DNA of 64,000 bases from Brevibacterium ravenspurgense (GTDB lineage Bacteria > Actinomycetota > Actinomycetes > Actinomycetales > Brevibacteriaceae): the NCBI RefSeq assembly GCF_001584615.1, contig NZ_LQQC01000004.1:1-64000 (forward strand). Direction: 5' to 3'. Both the position numbers and the translations under genes were made by a program. The number at the start of each line of letters is the position of its first letter. The first letter of the stretch is position 1. Of the stretch, positions 1 to 8,603 are shown one piece after another. Under the pieces are notes generated by a model that was not told where the DNA came from, ran no database searches, and was given only the letters and a program-made list of their open reading frames with translations.

Positions 1-93
1 GAAACGCCCGGTCCCCATTCCGAACCCGGAAGCTAAGCCTGACAGCGCTGATGGTACTGCACACATGTGTGGGAGAGTAAGACACTGCCGCAA
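1..93 (+). rRNA. rrf: 5S ribosomal RNA, 3' part (5' end outside window)
   Basis: The first ~93 bases match the conserved body and 3' end of bacterial 5S rRNA: the CCCATTCCGAACCCGGAAG loop region, then GATGGTACTGC and the GGGAGAGTA loop E/helix IV segment. About the first 20-25 nt, which pair with the 3' end, lie before the window, so this is the distal end of an rrn operon. The exact 3' end is estimated. Confidence 0.95.
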
Positions 94-104
94 TCACCCA
101 TAAC

Positions 105-173
105 GAAGGCCCTGACAGGTCGCCCCCAAGGGTTGAGCATTGATTTGCTCCCCGGGGCACCTGCAGGGCCTTC
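105..173 (+). terminator. Long imperfect stem after 5S rRNA (terminator or processing stem)
   Basis: GAAGGCCCTGACAGGT (105-120) pairs with ACCTGCAGGGCCTTC (159-173) with one bulged base. The loop holds a second small GC hairpin. It lies 12 nt after the 5S end. There is no clear U tract, so it may be an rRNA processing stem or the first of two tandem rrn terminators. Confidence 0.6.
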
Positions 174-255
174 ACCCATTTGTGGCCCCTTCGACGCGTT
201 CGCAGACGAAGTGGTTGGTGGCGATCTGACTTATAGACGTGTCACACAGAAGAAC

Positions 256-290
256 GAGGGTGGCAGCTCGACGAGCTGCCACCCTCTTCG
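256..290 (+). terminator. Perfect hairpin terminator between rrn operon and the transporter gene
   Basis: GAGGGTGGCAGCTCG (256-270) and its exact reverse complement (272-286) form a 15-bp arm hairpin followed by TTCGTGTCTTCT. It sits between the 5S rRNA and the convergent transporter stop at 308, so it can end transcription from both sides. Confidence 0.85.
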
Positions 291-307
291 TGTCTTCTAT
301 TGTGCCC

Positions 308-1726
308 TTAGCGCGTTTTGGGATTCGTCTTCTTGTTTACGAGTGGGGTTGAGGCTGTAATGGCCTCGTCATCGTGACCGATTCCTAGCCTGCGTCCACT
401 GGTCTCTGGCATCAGACTTGTAGCGATGACTGCCCCGACTGCTATCACGGTCAGATAAATTGCTGGAGATATCGGGTTGTCGGTGGCATCAATCAGCCAT
501 GTTGCTGCGAATGGAGCTGTTCCACCGAAGATGGCGTAGCTGACGTTGTAGGTAATACCTGATGCGGTGTATCGCACCTTGGTGGGGAAGACTTCAGTCA
601 GCAGCACAGCTGTGACAACGTTTGCCGTCACCGTGCCGAACATGATCATGATTTGGCCTGTCAGGGCGCCTGCAAAGCTGCCGTTGGACGCAACTAAGTA
701 CCCAGGTACTGCGGTTAGACCGAGCAGGATGGCAGAGAGGAACATTGTGCGGCGACGGCCAATCTTGTCGCACACCTTTCCCAGGAACGGGGCAATCACT
801 GCTGCCAAGGTCAGGGCGAGCAGGTTTGAAAGCAGAACAGGAGTCGCTTCAAGTCCAACCACTTGACGCAGGAACGTGGTCATATATGTGGAGAAGATGT
901 AGAACGACAAGGCTGTCAGTGAAATATATCCGGCGAGAATCATCATCTCGCGCCACTGCACCTTCAGAGTTTGGCGAATCGGTGCGTGTTCAGTTGCTTC
1001 CTGAGAATCCTTTATGTCTTGGAAGAGCGGGGACTCATTGAGATGACGGCGAATCCAGAAGGCAAGCAGCCCCAGCGGTGCCGCAATGAGGAACGGGATG
1101 CGCCAACCCCATTCATTCATTGCCTCTTGACCCAGCCCCGCGGATAATCCAAAGCTCAGAGCTGCTGCGGCAGCAAAGGCTGCGAAGGTAGCAGTCGGCA
1201 TGGCTGATCCCCAACGAGCACGTTCGTTGGAGGGCGCATGCTCAATAACATAGGTGACAGCGCCAGCATATTCTCCACCTGCAGATAGTCCCTGCACACA
1301 GCGCGCAATCGTTAGGAGCACTGCCGCCCAGATACCGATTTGATCGTAGCCAGGAAGAATGCCGATGGCAGCAGTAGAACCGGACATGAGCAACACGGTG
1401 ATTACCAGTACGCGTTTACGTCCAAGGCGGTCCCCCAGCATCCCGAACAACGCCCCACCAAGGGGTCGTAGTGCGAACGCAACGGCAAAAACAGCGAAGG
1501 TTTGCAGCAATCCGCTGACTGCTGAATCAGATTTGAAAAAAGTAGTGGCAATGGTACTTGCCATAAACCCGTAGACCGCGAAGTCGAACCACTCCACAAC
1601 GGTGCCTGCGAAGCCAGCGAAGGTGACCTTACGCAGATTGGCCCGATCAATGGGGGCTTGGGTTTCCGGGTCGTTATTGGTGTATGGACGCTTTGAAACC
1701 GGAGGCGGCTGTGAAGGTGTAGTCAT
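308..1726 (-). CDS. MHS-family MFS transporter (metabolite:H+ symporter)
   Basis: A 472-residue, 12-segment inner-membrane transporter. Near the N-terminus it carries the GTVVEWFDFAVYGF signature of the metabolite:H+ symporter (ProP/ShiA/KgtP-like) branch of the major facilitator superfamily, then RPLGGALFGMLGDRLGRKR in the first cytoplasmic loop and GLSAGGEYAGA in helix 5. These proteins import small organic acids or amino-acid-like compounds with protons. The frame is open 28 codons further upstream, but the ATG at 1726 is preceded by AAAGG at good spacing and gives the family's usual start. It lies downstream of the N-carbamoylsarcosine amidase on the same strand, across a hairpin spacer, which suggests uptake of that pathway's substrate. 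The actual substrate is inferred, not seen. Confidence 0.9.
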   Translation of the reverse strand: MTTPSQPPPVSKRPYTNNDPETQAPIDRANLRKVTFAGFAGTVVEWFDFAVYGFMASTIATTFFKSDSAVSGLLQTFAVFAVAFALRPLGGALFGMLGDRLGRKRVLVITVLLMSGSTAAIGILPGYDQIGIWAAVLLTIARCVQGLSAGGEYAGAVTYVIEHAPSNERARWGSAMPTATFAAFAAAAALSFGLSAGLGQEAMNEWGWRIPFLIAAPLGLLAFWIRRHLNESPLFQDIKDSQEATEHAPIRQTLKVQWREMMILAGYISLTALSFYIFSTYMTTFLRQVVGLEATPVLLSNLLALTLAAVIAPFLGKVCDKIGRRRTMFLSAILLGLTAVPGYLVASNGSFAGALTGQIMIMFGTVTANVVTAVLLTEVFPTKVRYTASGITYNVSYAIFGGTAPFAATWLIDATDNPISPAIYLTVIAVGAVIATSLMPETSGRRLGIGHDDEAITASTPLVNKKTNPKTR

Positions 1727-1810
1727 TAGTCTGCCTTTGACGAAGCGAGTGGGAAACGCCTCAGTGGAAGTTGCTGCAAGTGCGGAACCACGGTGGGTTT
1801 GGAGAGGCAA

Positions 1811-1855
1811 AGGGCGGCCTACCTGTTTGAGGGAATAAGAAAGATAGGCCGCCCT
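1811..1855 (-). terminator. Hairpin in spacer between amidase and transporter genes
   Basis: AGGGCGGCCTA (1811-1821) and TAGGCCGCCCT (1845-1855) are perfect 11-nt inverted repeats with a 23-nt loop. On the minus strand the stem is followed by TTGCC. It lies in the 150-bp spacer after the amidase stop, so it may partly terminate or attenuate read-through into the transporter. Confidence 0.55.
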
Positions 1856-1876
1856 GAGCGGTAAGTGGAGTGTTTG

Positions 1877-2671
1877 TCAGCCTTTGGCGAATTCGGCTGC
1901 TGGTGCGTGTTGTTCGACGACTTGAGCTGCTGGGGTTGGGACGGTGTCTTCGAAGTTCGGCAAGTTGTTCAGGTAGTCAACAACGGTCGAGAGGTTTTCG
2001 ACGTCTCCGAACTTGTTGTCGATATCGAATAGGTTCCAGGCAACGGTGCCGGCCACCCGGTCGCCGACTGCTTCGCGGACCACGACCGGGCGGAAGCCTT
2101 CAGCCATGGCATCTTCTACCGTGTTGCGTACACACGCTGAAGCGGTCACGCCGGTAACGATCAGGGTATCGATGCGGTTGGCAGTCAGGAACTGGTTCAG
2201 GTAGGTGCCAGGAAAGGCAGAGGCTCGCTTCTTGGTGATGACCAGCTCGCCGTCTTGTGGCGCGATGCGTGAATCGATATCAGCTGCACCGGTGGATGCG
2301 TCCAAGGTTTCCAGTGGGATCTTTTGGGACCACAATCCCATGTCCGAAGGCAAGGATGTGTCCAGCACTTCGTAGGTGGTGGTGATGAAGATGACCGGCA
2401 CCCCTTTGGCCCGAGCTGCGGCGTTCAGATCCTGACAAGCCGGAATGATGGTATCCATGTTCCGACAGGTGAATGCGTGATCTGGGCGGGTCCAAGCGTT
2501 AGCCATATCGATATGGATCACCGCTGGGCGGGTGCCGAAACCAACCCGGCGTTTGAAACCACGACGCTTCATCTCTTCGGCACCCTGGTTGAAGGCCCGG
2601 TCCAGCATTTCCTCGAGCTGACGCTCGGTGTCCTTGTAGCTTGAGTCTGACTTGTAAATCTCATCCACCAT
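1877..2671 (-). CDS. N-carbamoylsarcosine amidase (isochorismatase-like hydrolase)
   Basis: 264 residues, the length of the Arthrobacter N-carbamoylsarcosine amidohydrolase as I recall it, and alike along the whole chain (RGFKRR, RPAVIHID, NRIDTLIVTG, NTVEDA, WNLFDIDNKFGDVE). The cysteine-hydrolase triad is visible: Asp55 in HID, Lys147 in ITKKRASAF and Cys180 in TASACVRNTVEDA. The family enzyme hydrolyses N-carbamoylsarcosine to sarcosine, CO2 and ammonia, the last step of creatinine breakdown through N-methylhydantoin. The ATG has GGAGG 8 nt upstream. It is divergent from an IclR regulator and followed by an MHS importer. No creatinine deaminase or N-methylhydantoinase is in the window, so the substrate could differ (for example another carbamoyl or amide compound). 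Confidence 0.85.
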   Translation of the reverse strand: MVDEIYKSDSSYKDTERQLEEMLDRAFNQGAEEMKRRGFKRRVGFGTRPAVIHIDMANAWTRPDHAFTCRNMDTIIPACQDLNAAARAKGVPVIFITTTYEVLDTSLPSDMGLWSQKIPLETLDASTGAADIDSRIAPQDGELVITKKRASAFPGTYLNQFLTANRIDTLIVTGVTASACVRNTVEDAMAEGFRPVVVREAVGDRVAGTVAWNLFDIDNKFGDVENLSTVVDYLNNLPNFEDTVPTPAAQVVEQHAPAAEFAKG

Positions 2672-2877
2672 GATGAGCTCCTCCAGTTAGATGTGACCTG
2701 CGCAACAGTCGGTTGCTGTATGAACATGCTAGTTGCGCCTGTAGCATCACACAAGGGTTTAGAAAGCTGTTGCAGTAACCGATTGCCTACTTGAAACGTA
2801 AATAGTGAGCTTGTTCCGGGCTCATGGAGAAGCCGACGTAGGCTTCAGGAAAGAAAATACTTTGAGAAAGGGTGCGC
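2672..2877. promoter_or_regulatory. Divergent control region between amidase and iclR-type gene
   Basis: This 206-bp, comparatively AT-rich spacer separates divergent genes. It has GCAAC (2702-2706) facing GTTGC (2712-2716), a 5-5-5 palindrome, and further GTTGC copies at 2732-2736 and 2769-2773. These are candidate binding sites for the adjacent IclR regulator. No single promoter stands out. Confidence 0.4.
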
Positions 2878-3687
2878 ATGGCAGCAAGCTCAACCCCCAC
2901 CTCGCGTCAAGGCGCTCCGGCAGCTCTGCTTAATGGGTTGGCAATTCTGGAGAGTTTCTCTTCGGTGGCTCCGTCGCTGACTGTCACGCAGATCGCTGCG
3001 AATGTCGGATTGCACAAGTCAACGGTTTCGCGAGTATTGCAGGGCATGGCGGAAGCCGGCTACGTTCTTCGCGATCCAGGCACTGGTAAGTATCAACTTG
3101 GTTTGCGTGTTCTTCGCCTGGCTGCGCCCTTGTTGGCTGATCTGGATGCTCGTGTCGCCGCCCGACCGTATCTGGAGCACTTGTCAACCGAGACTCAAGA
3201 GACCGCCGCACTTACCTTGTGGAACGGGAAGAATGCGGTTGTTGTAGACCAGGTGGCTAGTCCCCACCAGGTTAAACACACCGCGAGCGTTGGTACGCAA
3301 TATGACCGGTGGCAATCCTCCTCAGTGCGCGTGGTGCTTGCTCATTTGCCGAAGGAAGAGGTTATGCGCTTGCTTGAAAGCGGGGAGGTTCGGTTTTCAG
3401 ATGGCAATCCGGACCGAGAGCAGGTTTCAGAGAAACTGCAGGCCATTATGGAGAAGGGCTACGCAATCAACTATGGTCAGACCACGCCAGAAGAATTTGG
3501 GATTGCTGCGCCAATTTATGATTTGCAGGGAAGTATTCTCGGTGGATTGGTGGTCTCCGCTCCGTTGTCCCGGGTTGAGCACCAAGGCAAGTCCGAGTTC
3601 ATGATCCAAAAACTCAAGGAGGCGGCCGCAGCTGTGACGATGCGGCTTGGTAAACCTTCGGGGGTGGCCCTCACCTCAGCCTCTTGA
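2878..3687 (+). CDS. IclR-family transcriptional regulator
   Basis: 269 residues. Residues ~15-75 form the IclR winged helix-turn-helix (LLNGLAILESFS, LTVTQIAANVGLHKSTVSRVLQGM, GKYQLGLRVLRLA). The rest is the GAF-like effector domain typical of IclR (TASVGTQYDRWQSSS, FGIAAPIYDLQGSILGGLVVSAP). The ATG at 2878 is chosen over an in-frame GTG two codons earlier because GAGAAAGG is spaced for it. Divergent placement from the amidase-transporter pair suggests local control of that pathway in response to a small molecule. Whether it activates or represses cannot be read from sequence. It ends 15 bp from the convergent flavin reductase gene. Confidence 0.9.
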   Translation: MAASSTPTSRQGAPAALLNGLAILESFSSVAPSLTVTQIAANVGLHKSTVSRVLQGMAEAGYVLRDPGTGKYQLGLRVLRLAAPLLADLDARVAARPYLEHLSTETQETAALTLWNGKNAVVVDQVASPHQVKHTASVGTQYDRWQSSSVRVVLAHLPKEEVMRLLESGEVRFSDGNPDREQVSEKLQAIMEKGYAINYGQTTPEEFGIAAPIYDLQGSILGGLVVSAPLSRVEHQGKSEFMIQKLKEAAAAVTMRLGKPSGVALTSAS

Positions 3688-3702
3688 GGATTGTATTCGC
3701 AC

Positions 3703-4215
3703 TCAGTTCCGCTCAGTAAACGTCCCATAGGACCGATGAAAACGCTGCAGGGGAGTGCCTTCAGTGTTTCTCTCACCCTGATCGACAACCGGGCCGGACA
3801 CCAGTGTGTGGGTCGTTATCTCCGTCCGCTGCGCAATGTCCACGGTGAAGTAGGCAAGGCAGTTGGCAATGACCACCCCGCCCAATTCGGTCGTCTCCGT
3901 GGGGATCTGTGACAACAGCCCGTAGATAGGCTGTCCCGGCGTTCCAAGCCACTCTGCAGTGTCCTGCTGGTCTGCAGACAGAACACTCAACGTATACCTG
4001 CTCGCGTTATCCAGCGCCTCCATCATCCGTGAACCCGAATAGACAGAAACCGCCATCGTCGGCGGATCCCACGACACACTCATATAGGAATCAACAGTGA
4101 TCGCCGCGGTGTGCGAACCCTTCGCACAGGTGAGAACAGCAAGGCCCGTCGACATATATCCGGTCATACGGCGGTACTCATCAATGCCGACAAGATCACG
4201 TTGGGGTGTATCCAT
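3703..4215 (-). CDS. Flavin reductase domain protein
   Basis: 170 residues with the flavin-reductase-like (FMN-binding split barrel) fold signature: YRRMTGYMSTGLAVLTC at the N-terminus, AITVDSYMSVSWDPPTMAVSV (the usual AxTxxSxxSxSxxPPxxxxx block) and SRYTLSVLSADQQDTAEW. Such proteins supply reduced flavin to monooxygenases or reduce flavin with NAD(P)H. No partner oxygenase is nearby. The start has only a weak GAAGG two bases before ATG. The gene is divergent from the DUF3039 gene, whose promoter overlaps the 31-bp gap. Confidence 0.85.
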   Translation of the reverse strand: MDTPQRDLVGIDEYRRMTGYMSTGLAVLTCAKGSHTAAITVDSYMSVSWDPPTMAVSVYSGSRMMEALDNASRYTLSVLSADQQDTAEWLGTPGQPIYGLLSQIPTETTELGGVVIANCLAYFTVDIAQRTEITTHTLVSGPVVDQGERNTEGTPLQRFHRSYGTFTERN

Positions 4216-4234
4216 AGCCTTCAGTCTAGGCGGC

Positions 4235-4240
4235 TAGAAT
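4235..4240 (+). promoter_or_regulatory. -10 box TAGAAT, leaderless start of the DUF3039 gene
   Basis: TAGAAT ends 6 nt before the ATG at 4247, so transcription should begin at or next to the start codon. No Shine-Dalgarno sequence is present. Confidence 0.7.
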
Positions 4241-4246
4241 GCTGGC

Positions 4247-4519
4247 ATGTCTGAAACGTTCTCGGCTCCCGGTGGCAGTGCCACCATCGAACGTCAGCAA
4301 CAGGAGCAGCTGACCGAACCCGGCGACCACGAACGCTTTTCGCACTACGCCCCCAAAGCCAAGATCATGGAGGCAATGGTCACCGGAACACCCATCGTCG
4401 CCCTGTGCGGCAAGGTGTGGGTTCCCTCCCGTGACCCCCAGAAATTCCCCGTGTGCCCGGCCTGCCGAGAAATCTACGAATCCATGCCCGAAGGCCCCCA
4501 GGAGCCCGACGACCAGTGA
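4247..4519 (+). CDS. DUF3039 zinc-ribbon-like protein
   Basis: 90 residues. The C-terminal half carries the DUF3039 signature ALCGKVWVPSRDPQKFPVC followed by PACREI. The cysteine spacing (CG...CPAC) suggests a small metal-binding knuckle. The family is restricted to Actinobacteria and has no established function. The gene overlaps the following helicase by GTGA (4516-4519), an arrangement common in actinobacteria that suggests the two are made together. Transcription is predicted to be leaderless from TAGAAT at 4235. Confidence 0.85.
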   Translation: MSETFSAPGGSATIERQQQEQLTEPGDHERFSHYAPKAKIMEAMVTGTPIVALCGKVWVPSRDPQKFPVCPACREIYESMPEGPQEPDDQ

Positions 4520-6315
4520 ACGCACCCGGAAGAGTTCCGGGCACCTCGGCAGCAGAACATCTGCCTCCGGCTTATCCCGAACGCGCAGCGTGGGGTACAG
4601 CCGGCAAGCTTCGTGCCTGGCAGGCTGAAGCCCTCGAACAGTACTTCACCACCGAACCGCGAGATTTCCTCGCCGTCGCAACACCAGGGGCAGGTAAAAC
4701 CACCTTTGCACTGCGCCTGGCAGCCGAACTGCTGGCTCAGCGCAAAGTCGACCGCGTCACCGTCGTAGCCCCCACAGAGCACCTCAAAGTGCAGTGGGCC
4801 GATGCAGCCGGCCGTGTCGGCATCAAGCTCGATCCGCGCTTTAAGAACAGCGACGGTTCAACCGCCCCCGGCTTTCACGGTGTCGCAGTCACCTACGCGC
4901 AGGTGGCGGCAAAGCCCGTCCTGCACCACAACAGGACGGCCCGCGCACGCACCCTCGTGATCCTCGACGAGGTACACCACGCCGGCGACGCACTGTCCTG
5001 GGGTGACGCCATTCGCGAGGCCTTCAGTCCCGCCCGCAGGCGCCTGTCGCTGACCGGTACGCCCTTCCGCTCAGACACCGCTGCAATTCCGTTCGTCGTC
5101 TACGAACCCGATGACGAAGGCATCCGCACCTCGCAGGCCGACTACTCCTACGGCTATTCGCGGGCCCTGGAAGACGGCGTGGTCCGCCCGGTCATCTTCA
5201 TGACCTATTCGGGCAACATGCGCTGGAAGACCAAAACCGGCGATGTCATGGAAACCCTCCTGGGAGCTGATGCGACAAAGGACGTTCACGCTCAAGCGTG
5301 GCGAACCGCGCTGGACCCCAAGGGCGAATGGATCCCCGCCGTCCTCAAAGCAGCCGACCTGCGACTGAGCGAAGTGCGGCGCACGGTCCCTGACGCCGGT
5401 GGTCTTGTCATCGCAACCGACCAGAGCACCGCCCGCGCCTACGCAAAACAGCTCAAGCAGATCACCGGCGAAGACGTCACCGTCGTCCTGTCCGACGAAG
5501 CCGGTGCCAGCGACCGTATCGATGAATTCCAAGAGTCCGACCGCCGGTGGATGGTTGCGGTGCGCATGGTGTCAGAAGGCGTCGACGTGCCGCGCCTGGC
5601 TGTGGGCGTCTACGCGACATCCTCGGCAACCCCGCTGTTCTTCGCACAGGCCATCGGCCGTTTTGTGCGCGCACGCAAACGCGGCGAAACAGCCTCCATC
5701 TTCCTGCCATCCGTGCCGATCCTGCTGGCACTGGCAAACTCACTGGAAGTCGAACGCGACCACGCGCTCGACATCAGACGCGAAGACGTCGAAGACGATG
5801 AGCACCTGCTCGACGACGAAGCGATGGAGCAGGCCAACAGGAACGAAAATGCGTCATCGTCGCTGGACGAAGGAGCCTACGAGGCTCTGGAATCACAGGC
5901 GTCATTCGACAAGGTGCTGTTCGACGGCGGCGAATTCGGTGCCGGAGGTGCCGTCGGCTCAGAGGACGAACTCGACTTCATCGGCCTGCCCGGTCTGCTC
6001 GAACCCGACCAGGTGGCCGAACTCCTGCGCGCCCGGCAGGCCGAACAGGTCAAACGGCGCGGCAGCAGCGGCCAGGCCGCCCCACCACAGCCGCAGGCGG
6101 AAGCAGCAGAGCTGCAGCACCGCGCACTGAAAGAAGACCGCAGCAAACTGCAGTCCATGGTCGGAGCGTGGGCCCGCCGCACAGGCAAACCGCACGGCTC
6201 CATTCACCTGGAACTGCGGCGTGCCTGTGGGGGACCGGCCGTTGCGCAGGCCAGCCGCGAACAGATCCTCGACCGCATCAACACCCTGCAGCGCTGGTTC
6301 GTCGGCAGAAAATAG
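4516..6315 (+). CDS. DEAD/DEAH-box superfamily 2 helicase
   Basis: 599 residues from the GTG that overlaps the DUF3039 stop. Visible helicase motifs: Walker A ATPGAGKTT (about 55-63), motif II DEVHH (151-155), motif III SLTGTPFR (178-185), motif V MVSEGVDVPRL and motif VI FFAQAIGRFVRARK. The C-terminal third is acidic and Ala/Gln-rich, ending in a small helical domain. The layout resembles the XPB/type-III restriction-like ATPases always found with DUF3039 in actinobacteria. The role is probably nucleic-acid remodelling, but the substrate is unknown. An in-frame upstream extension to 4453 is rejected because it lies inside DUF3039. CGAGGTGCC, a dispersed oligomer, is read here on the minus strand at 4540-4548. 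Confidence 0.88.
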   Translation: MNAPGRVPGTSAAEHLPPAYPERAAWGTAGKLRAWQAEALEQYFTTEPRDFLAVATPGAGKTTFALRLAAELLAQRKVDRVTVVAPTEHLKVQWADAAGRVGIKLDPRFKNSDGSTAPGFHGVAVTYAQVAAKPVLHHNRTARARTLVILDEVHHAGDALSWGDAIREAFSPARRRLSLTGTPFRSDTAAIPFVVYEPDDEGIRTSQADYSYGYSRALEDGVVRPVIFMTYSGNMRWKTKTGDVMETLLGADATKDVHAQAWRTALDPKGEWIPAVLKAADLRLSEVRRTVPDAGGLVIATDQSTARAYAKQLKQITGEDVTVVLSDEAGASDRIDEFQESDRRWMVAVRMVSEGVDVPRLAVGVYATSSATPLFFAQAIGRFVRARKRGETASIFLPSVPILLALANSLEVERDHALDIRREDVEDDEHLLDDEAMEQANRNENASSSLDEGAYEALESQASFDKVLFDGGEFGAGGAVGSEDELDFIGLPGLLEPDQVAELLRARQAEQVKRRGSSGQAAPPQPQAEAAELQHRALKEDRSKLQSMVGAWARRTGKPHGSIHLELRRACGGPAVAQASREQILDRINTLQRWFVGRK

Positions 6316-6341
6316 TCGCCGCTGATTACCCGGGTCGCCGC

Positions 6342-7667
6342 TTAGGCGTCGTAGAAGATCGTGGGGATCGTCGGGTCGCCGTCCTGGAGGCGGCGAGCCG
6401 AACGCGGCAGCTCCGCCATCGCGGCCCGGTGCATTTCCTGAGCGCGGACAACCGCCTGGGGGCCTGTGAAGCTGTCGTCGATTTCCCCATCGACAACAAA
6501 GTCCACCTGCAGATCCCGCCCTTTGCCGACGCCGTCGGGCAGGTGGGGCACACCGATTGCCTCCTGCGTGGCGGTGCCCCCTGAGAGCACCCGTCTGGCG
6601 GTCTTGAGACCACCGTGCGAGCCCTTGCCGGCAGCCTTCTTCGCCACCGAGTGCCACGTGCCCTCGTCATCCTGCCGGGCCGTGAGCTTATAGACGAGGT
6701 TCGCGGACGGCGCACCAGATCCGGTCACCAGACGTGTGCCAACACCGTAGGAATCCACCGGGGCAGAAGCCAAGGACGCAATCGCGTACTCGTCGAGGTC
6801 GCTCGTCACCGTGATCGTCGTGTTGTGCGCTCCCAGCGCATCGAGTTTTTCGCGCACCTCGGTCGCCTGAATGCCCAAGTCGCCCGAATCCAAGCGCACA
6901 CCGCCAAGATTCGGCCCGGCAATGCGGACTGCCGTTTCGAGTGCCGCGTCAACGTCATAGGTGTCCAACAGGACAGTCGTGTCAGCGCCGAGCGAATTGA
7001 TCTGCGCACGGAAGGCATCTTCTTCCGTTGGGTGCAGAAGAGTGAAGGAATGTGCCGAGGTGCCAATCGTGCGCAGACCATACCGACGCCCCGCTTCGAG
7101 GTTCGACGTAGAAGAAAAACCGGCGACAACAGCCGCGCGGGCCGCGGCAACAGCGCTGCTTTCATTTGTGCGCCGCGAACCCATCTCCGCCAGCGGGCGG
7201 CCCAGAGCCACACCGCTCATGCGCGAAGCCGCGGCGGCGACAGCACTGTCGTAGTTGTACACCGACAGAGCGAGAGTCTCCAGAATGACGGCTTCGGCAA
7301 ACGAGGCTTCGACAATGAGCAGAGGCGAACCGGGGAAATAGACATCGCCCTCCCGATAGCCGCGGATCGTTCCCGAGAACCGGTAATCCGCCAGCCAATC
7401 CAGAGCGTCCTCGGACACAACACCCGTGTCACGCAGGAAGCCGAGCTCAGCATCACCGAACCGGAAACGGCTCAACCCCTCCAGAAAGCGGCCGGTGCCG
7501 GCAACCACGCCGTAGCGGCGGCCCGCGGGAAGTCTGCGCCCGAACATCTCAAACAAACACGGAGTGTCCGCAGTGCCGGCATCCAAAGCCGCCTGCAGCA
7601 TCGTCAGTTCGTAATGGTCGGTAAGAAGAGCGGTCGAAGGTCCGTCAGGCGTTGTGAGTTCACGCAT
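6342..7667 (-). CDS. pncB: Nicotinate phosphoribosyltransferase
   Basis: 441 residues. It makes nicotinate mononucleotide from nicotinate, PRPP and ATP in NAD salvage. Diagnostic blocks are [11 protein letters not shown] at the N-terminus, [17 protein letters not shown] (phosphate binding) and [11 protein letters not shown]. The chosen ATG (7667) lies 7 nt after TATGCT and so is predicted leaderless. The frame is open a further 58 codons, but that extension runs through the promoter and into the divergent clpS control region. Divergence from clpS matches the pncB1-clpS order I recall from M. tuberculosis. Confidence 0.93.
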   Translation of the reverse strand: MRELTTPDGPSTALLTDHYELTMLQAALDAGTADTPCLFEMFGRRLPAGRRYGVVAGTGRFLEGLSRFRFGDAELGFLRDTGVVSEDALDWLADYRFSGTIRGYREGDVYFPGSPLLIVEASFAEAVILETLALSVYNYDSAVAAAASRMSGVALGRPLAEMGSRRTNESSAVAAARAAVVAGFSSTSNLEAGRRYGLRTIGTSAHSFTLLHPTEEDAFRAQINSLGADTTVLLDTYDVDAALETAVRIAGPNLGGVRLDSGDLGIQATEVREKLDALGAHNTTITVTSDLDEYAIASLASAPVDSYGVGTRLVTGSGAPSANLVYKLTARQDDEGTWHSVAKKAAGKGSHGGLKTARRVLSGGTATQEAIGVPHLPDGVGKGRDLQVDFVVDGEIDDSFTGPQAVVRAQEMHRAAMAELPRSARRLQDGDPTIPTIFYDA

Positions 7668-7674
7668 ACTCGCG

Positions 7675-7680
7675 AGCATA
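7675..7680 (-). promoter_or_regulatory. -10 box TATGCT, leaderless start of pncB
   Basis: On the minus strand TATGCT is followed by 7 nt and then the ATG at 7667. There is no Shine-Dalgarno sequence. Confidence 0.6.
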
Positions 7681-7717
7681 TCGGACCACACAGCGGGTCT
7701 TTTGGCACTCCGTGCAA

Positions 7718-7723
7718 TACAGT
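7718..7723 (+). promoter_or_regulatory. -10 box TACAGT before clpS GTG
   Basis: TACAGT ends 8 nt before the GTG at 7732. This supports a near-leaderless clpS transcript and the GTG start over the ATG at 7747, which has no ribosome-binding site. Confidence 0.5.
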
Positions 7724-7731
7724 TGAGAGCT

Positions 7732-8043
7732 GTGAGCACCACCGCCATGCCCGTCGCAGAATCGGACGTCCTCGCCGACGTCCAGACCGATCCTGCTCTG
7801 CCGTGGGTGACGATCGTGTTCAACGACCCGGTCAACCTCATGTCCTACGTGACATACGTGTTCCGGTCCTACTTCGGTTACTCCCGCGAAAAAGCCGCCG
7901 AACTCATGCGGCAGGTCCACTGCGAAGGCAAAGCCATCGTGTCCCAGGGATCCCGCGAAGAAATGGAAAAAGACACGGCCGCCATGCACGGCTTCGGCCT
8001 GTGGGCCTCCTGCCGCCAGATGGACTCCGGGGGAGCGGCATGA
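7732..8043 (+). CDS. clpS: ATP-dependent Clp protease adaptor ClpS
   Basis: 103 residues from the GTG. ClpS delivers N-degron substrates to ClpC/ClpA for degradation by ClpP. The core [20 protein letters not shown] and the [18 protein letters not shown] helix match the family. The Asp of NDP, which binds the substrate's N-terminal amine, and the VH-EGK region are present. The stop overlaps the next start (ATGA, 8040-8043), coupling translation to DUF2017. The same neighbour pair occurs in mycobacteria. Confidence 0.9.
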   Translation: MSTTAMPVAESDVLADVQTDPALPWVTIVFNDPVNLMSYVTYVFRSYFGYSREKAAELMRQVHCEGKAIVSQGSREEMEKDTAAMHGFGLWASCRQMDSGGAA

Positions 8044-8603
8044 AGATCTCGCCTGGAAACTCCGAATTCGCCCAACTGGAATTCGACGACACAGAAAAGG
8101 CGATCATCGCCCGTGTTGTCAGCGACACCATCACCCTGCTCGACAGCCGGTCCGACAGCGAAAGCGACGACCCGCTGGCAAAGATGGTCGGCATAGAGGA
8201 CCGCGAACGCCCCACCGACCCAGCGCTTCTGCGGCTGCTGCCGGACGCCGACCCGGAAAACCCAGAAGCCTCCGCCGAATTCCGCCGCTACACCGAAAAC
8301 GACATCCGCGAAGGCAAAATCGCGAACCTGCAGACCATCCTCTTCACCCTGGGCCGCACCAGCCCCGCCGACATCGGCCGCGACGAAGCGCACGCCTGGA
8401 TGATTGGGCTCACCGACGTCCGCCTGGTCATCACCAGTCGGCTGGGCATCGTCACCGAAGACGACATGCAGCAGCTCTACGACAACGACGACAACCTGGA
8501 CGACAACGAAGCCGCCCTGCTGTCCATCTACGACTTCCTGTCCTGGATGCAGGAGCGCTTCACAGAACTGTTCATGAATCAGCTGGACGGAGACGGCCGA
8601 TGA
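8040..8603 (+). CDS. DUF2017 family protein
   Basis: 187 residues, acidic, no membrane segments or signal peptide. It matches the actinobacterial DUF2017 family by position directly after clpS (Rv1332-type) and by the helical C-terminus [19 protein letters not shown], then [18 protein letters not shown]. Function is unknown; constant linkage to ClpS suggests a link to regulated proteolysis. Starts and stops overlap both neighbours (ATGA at 8040 and at 8600). Confidence 0.85.
   Translation: MKISPGNSEFAQLEFDDTEKAIIARVVSDTITLLDSRSDSESDDPLAKMVGIEDRERPTDPALLRLLPDADPENPEASAEFRRYTENDIREGKIANLQTILFTLGRTSPADIGRDEAHAWMIGLTDVRLVITSRLGIVTEDDMQQLYDNDDNLDDNEAALLSIYDFLSWMQERFTELFMNQLDGDGR

Noticed and set aside
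6615-8039. In-frame 475-codon extension upstream of DUF2017
   Set aside because: It runs antisense through pncB and across clpS; the ATGA overlap with clpS gives the real start at 8040.
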